Shown here in pieces: positions 56,392 to 64,000 of a DNA stretch of 64,000 nt. The notes below the pieces were generated by a model. It did no database searches and had not been told where the DNA came from. It saw nothing but the letters and a program-made list of their open reading frames with translations. Position 1 is the stretch's first letter. The number at the start of each line of letters is the position of its first letter. Source of the DNA: Gracilimonas sp034520725 (GTDB lineage Bacteria > Bacteroidota > Rhodothermia > Balneolales > Balneolaceae); the NCBI GenBank assembly GCA_034520725.1, contig JAXHNH010000011.1, positions 620,001-684,000 on the forward strand. Reading direction: 5' to 3'. The translations under genes were made by a program, and so were the position numbers.

Positions 56392-56529
56392 ATGATTTCG
56401 GAAAAATTCGTGCTGATACTGTTTAAGAAATTCTTTAATGAAAACCTCAAAGAGAAAATTGAGAATATCACTCTCTATGTTGCCACCTTTGGTTTTCTGT
56501 ATTCACTTCAGCTGTTTTCTTACAAATGA
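56392..56529 (+). CDS. 45-residue putative membrane peptide overlapping the next gene
   Basis: ATG at 56392 to TGA at 56527-56529. Charged N-terminal half (MISEKFVLILFKKFFNENLK), then a hydrophobic stretch (ITLYVATFGFLYSLQLF). The stop overlaps the next start as ATGA. It may be a separate coupled gene, or the true N-terminus of the following membrane protein separated by a frameshift, which would fit the other frameshifts in this window. Confidence 0.45.
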   Translation: MISEKFVLILFKKFFNENLKEKIENITLYVATFGFLYSLQLFSYK

Positions 56530-57308
56530 GTGGGCTTATCACGGTACATACTGAAATTCAGGGTTTCTTATCAAATCCAATTTCAGCTTTGTATACACCC
56601 TTTTCCTTTATTCTCTTTTATGAAGTCTACCTTTTAATTTACTATCTGCCACGATCTTTTTCCGTTTCCATCGCTAAACAATACGAAATTGTATCGTTGA
56701 TCCTTATTCGTAGAATTTTCAAAGACATCTCTTATCTGGATTTTCAAAATATAGAACTTTTGAGTGCTGAAAATTTAACCTTGATCTATGATATAACAGG
56801 CTTCCTGATCCTGTTTTTTCTGATATTTTTATTTCGGTATTTATTAGTTAATCGTAAAAGTCATACTGTTACTCCAAATATAGAAGGGTTTATTCTTTAC
56901 AAAAAAATACTTTGCATTCTCCTTGTTCCCATCTTCTTATTCCTTTCTATATATAGTTTTACAAACTGGCTGGTCGAGTTAAATCAGCTCAACTTAGGAA
57001 TAATTACTTCCATTCGTGATTTCAACAATATCTTCTATCACGAATTTTTTACAGCACTGATCATAGTGGATGTTTTGATCCTGGTAGCTTCATTCCGTTA
57101 CACTGATCGATATAGCCTATTGATCAGAAATACCGGATTTGTAGTTACTACAGTATTGATTCGCGTATCGTTTTCTACAGAAGGGTTGGCTAATGTTTTA
57201 TTACTGATTTTCGGAGTTGCATTCGGTGTAGTCATTCTCTACCTCTACTCTTTATACGATCAAATTGATAAAGGAGAAAGCACTAAGGAAAGTTATGCTT
57301 ACCTATAA
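56526..57308 (+). CDS. Multi-pass membrane protein of unknown function
   Basis: 260 residues with about six TM segments (around residues 23-43, 85-108, 125-145, 175-192, 198-215 and 220-240). No conserved catalytic motif is recognised. The N-terminus starts abruptly in a polar stretch, and a 45-residue hydrophobic reading frame precedes it with an ATGA overlap. It is the gene just upstream of blh on the same strand (160-base gap), which raises the possibility of a link with retinal or rhodopsin membranes. Unknown family. Confidence 0.6.
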   Translation: MSGLITVHTEIQGFLSNPISALYTPFSFILFYEVYLLIYYLPRSFSVSIAKQYEIVSLILIRRIFKDISYLDFQNIELLSAENLTLIYDITGFLILFFLIFLFRYLLVNRKSHTVTPNIEGFILYKKILCILLVPIFLFLSIYSFTNWLVELNQLNLGIITSIRDFNNIFYHEFFTALIIVDVLILVASFRYTDRYSLLIRNTGFVVTTVLIRVSFSTEGLANVLLLIFGVAFGVVILYLYSLYDQIDKGESTKESYAYL

Positions 57309-57469
57309 AAACGATTGCGATTTAATGTGTCTCATTCAAAACAAGGTTTTAAGGCACACCGACTTCTGACTTTTGAATCATAAATTAACCGCATTCTCTC
57401 ACATTACTTAAGGAACTGATTATACATTGTTAAAGTTTTTCTTAGGAATATTAAAATCAAGCTTACACT

Positions 57470-58396
57470 TTGGGAAAAACACATTCTAAACATATTATTC
57501 ATCAAGTTACTTTTGGCGCAGTTGCCCTTTTGATAAATCTACTGTTTCCGGAGTTCATTGAATCTGTGAGATTTTGGTTTCTTGGGATTGTTATATTAGT
57601 CATTGGAATGCCACACGGTGCCCTGGACCATATTGTTTCTTATCACTCCTTCCCTGAAAAATCAGAAAAAGAAAAAAAGGTGTGGTTTTACGGTTATTAC
57701 ACTATGATAATGGCAGTCTACGCTTTGCTATGGATATGGATGCCACTCTTCAGTTTTTTGATCTTTTTAGCTATTACACTCTACCACTTCGGTCAGGCAG
57801 ATGCTGAACGATTTAGTATTAATCCTACTGCAAAAAAGATTCTGCAATACTCCAGAGGGCTCACTATCGTGGGACTCATAGTTTATGGAAGTGAGCCTAT
57901 TTATATTTCAGGGGTAATCAACGTTATAACCGGATATGATTCTTTAGAGCTGATCTCTTTTATAAATAACTATTATGTGGTGCCACTGTTCTTCTCTTTG
58001 ATTTATCCTGCTGCCTATTTATTTGTGATAGCTTTTATAGTTGGCGAAAAGCCATCACTGATCTATCATGCTGATGCCATCATTGTTCCTGCTTTATTTG
58101 CTTTAGCAGATCCGTTCTTTGCTTTTGCGGTTTATTTTGGAGGCTGGCATTCCTTCAATCACGCCAAAACAATGTTGAATTATCTTAATAAAAGAGACCT
58201 CGATGTTTCTATGGCTTGGTTTTACAAGAAGACGTTACTTCTCAGCCTAATGTCTTATGTGGGTTTAGCTGTACTTTACCTGCTGACCCAAGCTTTTGGT
58301 AACGAAAAACTACTGGTCGCTCTCTTATTTATACTGATAAGTGTTCTCACCTTACCTCACATCTTTATTGTAGAGATGATGTACCGTAAATTCTGA
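57470..58396 (+). CDS. blh: Beta-carotene 15,15'-dioxygenase, Brp/Blh family
   Basis: 308 residues, polytopic membrane enzyme that cleaves beta-carotene to two retinals for rhodopsin. Family His motifs are 'IGMPHGALDHIVSYHSF' (near 46), 'LYHFGQADAERF' (near 104) and 'GGWHSFNHAKTM' (near 225). Start TTG at 57470: the frame closes at 57454 and the first ATG comes too late, inside the first His motif. It has no clear ribosome site. The gene converges on the rhodopsin gene. No carotenoid synthesis genes are in the window. Confidence 0.93.
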   Translation: MGKTHSKHIIHQVTFGAVALLINLLFPEFIESVRFWFLGIVILVIGMPHGALDHIVSYHSFPEKSEKEKKVWFYGYYTMIMAVYALLWIWMPLFSFLIFLAITLYHFGQADAERFSINPTAKKILQYSRGLTIVGLIVYGSEPIYISGVINVITGYDSLELISFINNYYVVPLFFSLIYPAAYLFVIAFIVGEKPSLIYHADAIIVPALFALADPFFAFAVYFGGWHSFNHAKTMLNYLNKRDLDVSMAWFYKKTLLLSLMSYVGLAVLYLLTQAFGNEKLLVALLFILISVLTLPHIFIVEMMYRKF

Positions 58397-58734
58397 AATA
58401 TTTTTTGCACTAAGCCATTCTGCACTGATACTTTAGAAATTTTGTTTGGGACTGCAAGTCTTGCTCTCTCCGCTAATACAGTCATTCTGATCCGCCACCT
58501 GTCTAAAAAGACCTAGTTCCTGCGAAGCTCAAAACTGAACTATTGAATAATTATTTATGCCAACATCCAGATCTCAGCTAGGTCATTTCGTACACAGGTG
58601 ATTCGCAGTTCTGTTCTTCTTGATTTTCGATTCACCGAACGACCGACAGATCGACGGACCGATTTATTCTTTGTGACTAAACAACTCTGCACTGAAAGTG
58701 CAGGGATATGAAATCTGAGATGGGGCTCATAAAA
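58397..58734. other. Intergenic region between convergent blh and rhodopsin
   Basis: About 340 bases without a gene. Short 'actgaaagtgcag' and 'gaccgacagatcgacggaccg' repeats-like words but nothing of note. The rhodopsin terminator closes its right end. Confidence 0.4.
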
Positions 58735-58761
58735 AAACCCCGCTGGGATTCAGCGGGGTTT
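58735..58761 (-). terminator. Intrinsic terminator of the rhodopsin gene
   Basis: Perfect 11-base arms AAACCCCGCTG / CAGCGGGGTTT with a 5-base loop. On the minus strand it ends in a run of seven T, 28 bases after the rhodopsin stop. It also has three T on the other strand, so it may work weakly for blh. Confidence 0.9.
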
Positions 58762-58788
58762 GATTGCTCTCTTTATGAATAGATTGAA

Positions 58789-59583
58789 TCAGGCACCAAC
58801 GGCGCTTTGTCCAACTTCATATCCTTCGGCTTCAGATTTGGCTCTCGCAATTGCATAGATCATAACTCCGTATCCTGCTTTAGCAAGCACGTCAGCTATT
58901 GAATATCCTACTTGAATTGCAATTTCTGATTCTGCGCCGGTCCATCCAAAAAATGGTGCCATATATACAATAGGATAAAATCCCCATGTGGCAAGCAACA
59001 GAAGTCTGATATTTCTAAAAAGTACTTGAACCTTGCCGGATTGTTCTGCCATGGCTGATCCCAGCTCACCCCATAATACATATACTATATAAATAAATGG
59101 GATTGTACTTAACAGTCCCCAAAGTCCTCTCATTGAAAACATTGAGTCATCCATTAATATTTCGCCGGGGTAACCTAACAATATCATTAGAAATGCAGCT
59201 ACAACAAGTTTTGTCAAAATACTGCTTTGTTTGTCTTTAGCCAGACCAATCACCAGCACCAATTCTACTACCAGCAATGGTACGGTCAAAAGCCAGTCAA
59301 TATATCTGTATGCATCATTGAAGGGTTTACCTGATGCAATGTAATTCCCTGCATCACTCAGCATATAAGCTGCTTCCCAGGAATTAAAGATTCGTAAGTA
59401 GTGATAAGCTGCAATTCCAACTACAAGTGTCGAAACTACAAGTGAAATTCTATACTTTGGTGCTACTCTGTCTCTTGCCAATACAAAAAACAGCCCTGAA
59501 AATATCATAGCTGCTATTGCAAAGGAAAGCATGTTATACACTAAAGTATACTCACCAAAAGTTAAAGTTGGTTGATCCAACAT
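58789..59583 (-). CDS. Proteorhodopsin-type light-driven proton pump
   Basis: 264 residues, seven TM helices. Schiff-base Lys235 is in 'SIADVLAKAGYG', the helix-C motif 'RYIDWLLTVPLLVVE' gives Asp96-Thr100-Glu107 (DTE, proton-pump type), and His61 sits in 'YHYLRIF' as the usual partner of the counterion. Leu104 aligns with the spectral-tuning position 105 of proteorhodopsin, so green absorption is expected. The residue near the helix-E fenestration looks like Phe163 (in 'IPFIYIVY') rather than Gly, which argues against a xanthorhodopsin-like carotenoid antenna. Assignments are by motif alignment from memory. Blh is nearby on the other strand. Confidence 0.96.
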   Translation of the reverse strand: MLDQPTLTFGEYTLVYNMLSFAIAAMIFSGLFFVLARDRVAPKYRISLVVSTLVVGIAAYHYLRIFNSWEAAYMLSDAGNYIASGKPFNDAYRYIDWLLTVPLLVVELVLVIGLAKDKQSSILTKLVVAAFLMILLGYPGEILMDDSMFSMRGLWGLLSTIPFIYIVYVLWGELGSAMAEQSGKVQVLFRNIRLLLLATWGFYPIVYMAPFFGWTGAESEIAIQVGYSIADVLAKAGYGVMIYAIARAKSEAEGYEVGQSAVGA

Positions 59584-59621
59584 AGCGTCTCCGTTTGTTT
59601 AGATTGAATAGTTGAGTACAT

Positions 59622-59645
59622 AACTTTCAATCGCAAATGAAAGTT
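59622..59645. promoter_or_regulatory. Inverted repeat upstream of the rhodopsin gene
   Basis: AACTTTCA-n8-TGAAAGTT, 8-base arms, 39 bases before the rhodopsin ATG. A candidate operator; no other copy was noticed in the window. Confidence 0.4.
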
Positions 59646-59788
59646 CCAACTTTTTGGGTGAGCGTATTCAGATCATTTATTAGCTATTTTAAGCAATGTT
59701 ATAAGCCCATATCTCGCCACAATCGGATCGTAGGGAATGATTTTCTTATACATATCATTTAACTATGAAATTCAAATAAATTCATTCT

Positions 59789-59962
59789 ATGAAAACATCT
59801 GATTATTTCATCCTGGGTTCTGCCCTTATCTCGATGATACTTTCAATATATCTTTGGTTTACTGTAGACAAAGAAGCCGGGTTGTTTGTCGGCCTGTGGG
59901 TGCCTTCACTTCTTGGCTTCGGCATGTATATTAAAAACGTATACGGAGTACCAAATGGATGA
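59789..59962 (+). CDS. Small two-helix membrane protein
   Basis: 57 residues starting MKTSDYFILGSALI. Two hydrophobic helices (about 5-25 and 31-47), with a polar end. Too short for usual gene calling, but its stop overlaps the next start (ATGGATGA), and the ATG lies at a natural point. No family recognised. It is divergent from the rhodopsin gene. Confidence 0.45.
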   Translation: MKTSDYFILGSALISMILSIYLWFTVDKEAGLFVGLWVPSLLGFGMYIKNVYGVPNG

Positions 59963-60116
59963 TTCAGCCATACTTTTTGCGGGTATATTCACAACCATCC
60001 TCTTTTTGATCGGTTATGGTATCACCATAAAGGAGTATAGAGGATTAGAAGATGAACGCAATTCAGAATCTTACCGTGATGAAAGTACTACTAAGATCAC
60101 AAATCGATCTAAGTAG
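59955..60116 (+). CDS. Small single-helix membrane protein
   Basis: 53 residues from the ATG at 59955 (MDDSAILFAGIFTTILFLIG); the frame is open upstream but the upstream part is the other frame of the previous gene. One TM helix (about 4-22), then a basic/acidic polar tail ending NRSK. It overlaps the previous gene by 8 bases, which suggests coupled translation of the pair. Confidence 0.45.
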   Translation: MDDSAILFAGIFTTILFLIGYGITIKEYRGLEDERNSESYRDESTTKITNRSK

Positions 60117-60139
60117 TATTAATGAAGATGTATTTAGGA

Positions 60140-60605
60140 TCATCGCACGGCCATTTCGTGGATCTTTTTCCATTCACTTTCAGTGACCGGTGTAATAGAA
60201 TAGCGTCCCAGGCGGAACAACTCCATGTCATCGAGAGCAGTTTCTTCTTTCATGGCATCTCTGGTTACCGGATCTTTAAATTTTTGCACGAATTTTACAT
60301 CCACCAATTGCCAGCGCGGATCACTTTCAGTGCTTTTTCCATCAAAATATTTTGAGCCCGGATCAAATTGCAAGTGGATCGGGATACGGCTCGCTTGAAA
60401 CCTCCATGGTTCCTACAATCACAGGCGTAGAGATATTGGAATGATAAAATAAAATGCCATCCCCCACATTCATGTCATCGCGCATAAAATTACGGGCTCC
60501 ATAATTTCTGACCCCGGTCCAGGGAGTCTCCCCATCCTTTTCCAGATCATCAATGCTGTAATCTTCCGGTTCCGATTTCATTAGCCAATACTGTTTGTTA
60601 GCCAT
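60140..60605 (-). pseudogene. EVE-domain protein with one frameshift
   Basis: The first frame (60605 to about 60373) gives 'YWLMKSEPEDYSIDDLEKDG', 'GVRNYGARNFMRDDMNVGD' and 'ILFYHSN..TPVIVGTMEV', typical of EVE/thymocyte-nuclear-protein folds that bind modified bases. It then leaves frame at 'EPYPDPLA'. The other frame resumes with 'QFDPGSKYFDGKS', 'RWQLVDVKFVQKF' and 'LFRLGRYSITPVTESEW' to a stop at 60140. One extra T in 'CCACTTGCAA' explains the break. Otherwise full length (about 154 residues). Confidence 0.85.
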
Positions 60606-60641
60606 GCTTAAATTTTTTCTCTTAATTAATGTTAAATTTTA

Positions 60642-60689
60642 AATGTTAAATGCTAAATGTTCAGTATTTCACATTTAGCATTTAACATT
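60642..60689. repeat. AT-rich inverted repeat with 19-base arms
   Basis: Left arm 60642-60660 and right arm 60671-60689 are exact complements (AATGTTAAATGCTAAATGT), with a 10-base loop, between the rfbB stop and the EVE gene. The stem has only a few GC pairs. It may be a repeat element or a weak terminator for the rfb operon. Confidence 0.7.
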
Positions 60690-60692
60690 GGC

Positions 60693-61697
60693 TCACTTGG
60701 CACTGTATTTCTTCACGTACCACAAAATTGTTTTTCGAAGCATTCCTTTAAAATCCTGAGACGGTTCCCAGCCCAATTCATTTTTGATCTTTGAGGCATC
60801 AATGGCATAACGGAAGTCGTGTCCGAGCCTGTCTGTTACAAAGCTGATCAGGTTCTTATAGTCGCCTTCCGGGCCTTTACCCACTTCTTCGTTCAGGATG
60901 TTACAAATGGCATGAACCAGATCGATGTTCTTCCATTCGTTGTTGCCGCCAATATTATAAGTCTCTCCGGCTTGACCTTTATGAAAAGCAACATCCAAGG
61001 CATCATTATGATCGTGCACAAACAGCCAATCACGTACATTTTCCCCTTTGCCATACACAGGGATCTTGTTGTGATTTATGGCATTTCGGATCACAACGGG
61101 GATCAGTTTTTCATCGTGCTGATGCGGACCATAATTATTGGAGCAATTGGTGGTCACAACATTCATTCCGTAGGTCTGAAAATAAGAACGAACTATAAAA
61201 TCACTGCTTGCCTTGGAAGCCGAATACGGTGAGTTTGGTGCATAGGGTGTCTCCTCGGTAAAATATCCATCATCTTCCAGATCGCCATAAACTTCATCTG
61301 TAGAAACATGCAAAAAGCGGTTGTTCTTCCAGCTTTCTTCATCCTCTTTCCAAAGAAGCCTGCATTCTTCAAGGATATTAAAGGTTCCTACAATATTGGA
61401 TTGAATGAATGGCTCAGGACCTTTAATGGAATTATCTACGTGTGATTCTGCTGCAAGATGAAATACACCCTGAGGTTTGAATGATTTCACCACATCATGG
61501 ACTTCGTTCCGGTTCACCAGATCCACTTTTCTAAAGTGATAACGGCCTGAGTCTTTCAACGGCCTTAAATATGACAGATCGGATGCATAGGTAAGTTTAT
61601 CCAGATTAAAGATCTCCCAATCAGGATATTTTTCAAATAACCTCAATATCAAATTCGACCCAATAAATCCGGCTCCTCCTGTAACAATTATCCTCAT
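60693..61697 (-). CDS. rfbB: dTDP-glucose 4,6-dehydratase
   Basis: 334 residues, extended short-chain dehydrogenase. NAD motif TGGAGFIG (residues 6-13), catalytic YSASKAS near residue 160 with 'STDEVYG' near 130. It is the second enzyme of dTDP-L-rhamnose synthesis (dTDP-glucose to 4-keto-6-deoxy form) but last in gene order here, 2 bases after rfbC. No break. Confidence 0.96.
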   Translation of the reverse strand: MRIIVTGGAGFIGSNLILRLFEKYPDWEIFNLDKLTYASDLSYLRPLKDSGRYHFRKVDLVNRNEVHDVVKSFKPQGVFHLAAESHVDNSIKGPEPFIQSNIVGTFNILEECRLLWKEDEESWKNNRFLHVSTDEVYGDLEDDGYFTEETPYAPNSPYSASKASSDFIVRSYFQTYGMNVVTTNCSNNYGPHQHDEKLIPVVIRNAINHNKIPVYGKGENVRDWLFVHDHNDALDVAFHKGQAGETYNIGGNNEWKNIDLVHAICNILNEEVGKGPEGDYKNLISFVTDRLGHDFRYAIDASKIKNELGWEPSQDFKGMLRKTILWYVKKYSAK

Positions 61698-61699
61698 AT

Positions 61700-62245
61700 C
61701 TAAAACAGATCCTCATCTTTTACTGATGAGAGTAAGGGCAATTTCCGATCTTTATCTGAAAGGATAGGCCGGTCGACATCCCAGTTGATTCGAATGGTTG
61801 GATCATCCCAGCGGATACCTCTTTCTCCTTCCCGGTTGTAATAATCCGAACACTTATATGCGACGATAGCTTCATCAGACAGTACTGAAAATCCATGTGC
61901 AAATCCCTTTGGAATAAAGAGCATTCTCTTGCTGACGTCCGAAAGTTTGATTGCTACATAATTGCCAAACGACTTTGAGCCTTTTCTGATATCAACAGCC
62001 ACATCCAGAATAGTACCGCTCAGGCACTGCACCAGTTTGGCCTGTGGATCTTCGATCTGATAATGCAATCCTCGAATGGCGTTATGGTATGATCTGGATA
62101 CATTATCCTGAACAAAATGTTCGTCAATACCCGCTTCTTGCAGAATGGATTCACGGTAAGCTTCGAAGAAATAACCGCGGTCATCCTCAAACACATTAGG
62201 TTCGATGGTCTTTACATCAGGAATTCTGGTATCTGTTATTTTCAT
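61700..62245 (-). CDS. rfbC: dTDP-4-dehydrorhamnose 3,5-epimerase
   Basis: 181 residues, cupin fold. 'RGLHYQIEDPQAKLVQCLSG' contains the catalytic His, and 'GFAHGFSVLSDEAIVAYKCS' carries the active-site region, ending with 'RGIRWDDPTI'. Third step of dTDP-rhamnose synthesis. The start overlaps the rfbD stop by 4 bases (ATGA). Confidence 0.95.
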   Translation of the reverse strand: MKITDTRIPDVKTIEPNVFEDDRGYFFEAYRESILQEAGIDEHFVQDNVSRSYHNAIRGLHYQIEDPQAKLVQCLSGTILDVAVDIRKGSKSFGNYVAIKLSDVSKRMLFIPKGFAHGFSVLSDEAIVAYKCSDYYNREGERGIRWDDPTIRINWDVDRPILSDKDRKLPLLSSVKDEDLF

Positions 62246-63112
62246 GTATCGATGTTTGCCAGCAGGTTATGCAAACCATCCTGCCAGTCAATTAAGGTTA
62301 TGCCCGGTATAGCTGCGATCTTTTTTGTAGAAAGTAACGAGAAAGCCGGTCGTTTGGCTTTGGTTGGAAATTCCGAACTTGGGATAGGTTTTACTTCAAC
62401 CGGTTCCCCCGTTTTTTTGAAAATAGCTTTAGCCAGGTCGTACCAGGTGATCATTCCTCTTGATAGTGACGCGACACAACCCCTAAAATATTCTGATCGA
62501 TCAAGTGCCAGGTATTCTCCACAACATTATCCGCAAAGGTCGGACTTCCATACTGATCATTCACGATCTTCAGTTCATCCCTGTCCTTAGCTAAGCGGAT
62601 CATGGACTTCACAAAATTATTACCAAACCGGCCACATAGCCATGAAACACGGATGATCAAATGATCACAGCCGGAATTCAGAATACTTACCTCACCCGCA
62701 AGTTTACTCTCTGCCGTAGCATGCTAATTGGTTTAGTGGGATAATCCTCAGGGTACCCTTCAGGTAAGATTCTCTCTTGTCCTCATACTCCCTTCAAAGA
62801 CATAATCCGTCGAAAAATGAACCAGTCTGTATTCTGATGCTCAGCGCAATAATCCGCTAAATTTTTAACGCCATCTGCATTGACGGCATAGGCCTTTTGT
62901 TTTTCTTCTTCAGCCTGATCGACCTTTGTATATGCCGCACAGTTGATGATCATATCCGGCCTTAAATTATTCAGGACCCGCCTCACATCAGGATGGTCCG
63001 TTATATCAAGGTCTGAGGAAGGCAACGCGATGAATTCCACCCCTTGTTTGTTCAAAAAATATACCCATTCACTGCCAAGCTGCCCGTTACCGCCGGTGAT
63101 CAATATCCGCAT
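62242..63112 (-). pseudogene. rfbD: dTDP-4-dehydrorhamnose reductase, several frameshifts
   Basis: The start is MRILITGGNGQLGSEW at 63112, 2 bases after rfbA. The first frame is good to about 62838 ('NADGVKNLADYCAEHQN'). A second frame gives 'RLVHFSTDYVFEGSMRTREN' near 62800. After extra bases near 62767 and 62722 the frame 'YGRESKLAGEVSILNSGCDH' and 'LIIRVSWLCGRFGNNFVKSM' follows. A last shift near 62460 leads to 'GMITWYDLAKAIFKKTGEPV' and the stop at 62242. About four single-base changes are needed. All RmlD motifs (Rossmann, STDYVF, YG.SKL.GE) exist in pieces. Confidence 0.85.
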
Positions 63113-63114
63113 GG

Positions 63115-63822
63115 TCACTTCCTTATTAGTTCGTTTGCAATTTGGTAAGATTCGGGAGTTCCTGCATCGGTCCACCAACCCTTTAAAACAGTGCTCTTCA
63201 TCTCCCCTTTCTGAATGTAATAATTGTTCACATCCGTGATCTCAAGTTCGCCACGACCCGAAGGCTTCAGTGTTTTGATGCACTCAAATACGGTTGGATC
63301 ATAAAAATAGATCCCGGTCACTGCATAACTCGATTTCGGTTTCTCAGGCTTTTCCTCAATTGAGACCACCTTCTCATCATCATCATCTAACTCTGCCACA
63401 CCGTATCGTTTTGGATCGGGGACATCCTGTATAAGTATTTGAGCCCCTTCCCCGGGATAACTATTCACCGCTTCTTTCAGTGAAGACTCAAAAATATTAT
63501 CACCCAGTATTACCAGTACGGGTTCATTACCAGCAAAATTCTCCGCAAGTCCCAACGCCTGTGCTATCCCTCCAGCCTCATCCTGAACCTTATAAGTGAA
63601 CCGGCATCCAAAATCTTTTCCGGAGCCTAAAAGATTCACAACCGCACCCATATGGTCGGTTCCCGTTACGATCAGGATCTCATCAATACCAACTTCGATA
63701 AGCTTTTCGATGGGGTGATAGATCATTGGCTTGTCACCGACCGGCAGTAAATGCTTGTTGGTCACCTTAGTAAGTGGATATAATCTTGAACCTGTGCCGC
63801 CTGCCAGAATAATGCCTTTCAT
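63115..63822 (-). CDS. rfbA: Glucose-1-phosphate thymidylyltransferase
   Basis: 235 residues, the short form of RmlA. Nucleotide motif 'LAGGTGSRLYPLTKVTNKHL' (residues 6-25), 'LVILGDNIFE' near 107 and 'EKPEKPKSSYAVTGIYFYD' near 155. First step of dTDP-L-rhamnose synthesis. First gene of rfbA-D-C-B, all tightly spaced. The usual C-terminal extension of the long RmlA form is missing, as expected for this subgroup. Confidence 0.93.
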   Translation of the reverse strand: MKGIILAGGTGSRLYPLTKVTNKHLLPVGDKPMIYHPIEKLIEVGIDEILIVTGTDHMGAVVNLLGSGKDFGCRFTYKVQDEAGGIAQALGLAENFAGNEPVLVILGDNIFESSLKEAVNSYPGEGAQILIQDVPDPKRYGVAELDDDDEKVVSIEEKPEKPKSSYAVTGIYFYDPTVFECIKTLKPSGRGELEITDVNNYYIQKGEMKSTVLKGWWTDAGTPESYQIANELIRK

Positions 63823-64000
63823 TGCTTATCAGTGTGTGTGAGTGGTGTTCATCAACCGATGAAAACTAAACTTTCTATGGATGAATTTGAAATCAATATT
63901 TGCATGTTTTATTTCAAACAATTAAATGATCTGCACGCAGTTAGAATTGATTAATTTACCTGTTCAGAGTTGGAATACTGATTATATTTAAAAGCAGAAA
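63823..64000. other. Upstream region of the rfb operon
   Basis: AT-rich, no gene seen before the window ends. The promoter of rfbADCB should be here, but no element stood out. Confidence 0.4.

Overview
The window reads as a chromosomal segment of a marine or saline bacterium of the Bacteroidota/Balneolota side of the FCB group, probably Balneolales. I infer this from several points: a parA-parB-DUF5683 block, many exported 6-bladed beta-propeller (BF-type) proteins, an ECF sigma/anti-sigma pair, a TAnnTTTG-type promoter element, and a proteorhodopsin-type pump with its retinal-forming Blh enzyme. The genus cannot be fixed from the sequence alone. No tRNA, rRNA or CRISPR array was seen.

Layout. 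0-19 kb is accessory and repeat-rich. It holds five exported beta-propeller genes (one cut by the window edge, one frameshifted, one badly decayed), a lipoprotein with two ExbD-like domains, two RND permeases around one frameshifted membrane-fusion protein, a Y1 (IS200/REP-type) transposase among seven copies of a composite palindromic repeat, a small six-cysteine exported peptide in a cassette with propellers and a DsbA-like protein, and a hipBA toxin-antitoxin pair with clear operator palindromes. 19-26 kb is housekeeping (purB, M48 protease, murB, a CNNM/CorC protein, ssb). 26-38 kb, mostly on the plus strand, carries tspO, DUF427, an S9 peptidase, a CPA2 antiporter, and a deoxyribose block (deoC, aldehyde dehydrogenase, non-catalytic aldehyde dehydrogenase-like protein, SPOR lipoprotein), then an RsbU-type phosphatase. 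38-55 kb on the minus strand is core: tkt, a TPR protein, LOG, DUF5683-parB-parA, sigma/anti-sigma, uvrC, ppk2, a histidine kinase, mtgA, rmuC and an aldo/keto reductase, with rluA on the plus strand. 55-60 kb is the phototrophy region: a membrane protein and blh on the plus strand, convergent with the rhodopsin gene, followed by two tiny overlapping membrane-protein genes. 60-64 kb holds an EVE-domain gene and the dTDP-L-rhamnose operon rfbA-D-C-B.

Sequence quality matters here. At least six otherwise intact genes (membrane-fusion protein, a propeller, M48 protease, EVE, rfbD and the decayed propeller) carry single-base frameshifts, and two more (alpha/beta hydrolase, DUF1761) have one in-frame stop followed by a perfectly preserved C-terminus. 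Most of the shifts look like one extra base. Assembly or read error is therefore as likely as real decay.

The most promising unexplained biology is the 13.1-16.8 kb cassette (AraC-type regulator, Cys-rich exported peptide, hairpin, propeller, DsbA-like protein, propeller). Next come the transposase-repeat system, the tandem ExbD-like lipoprotein and the coupled small membrane proteins flanking the rhodopsin/blh genes.
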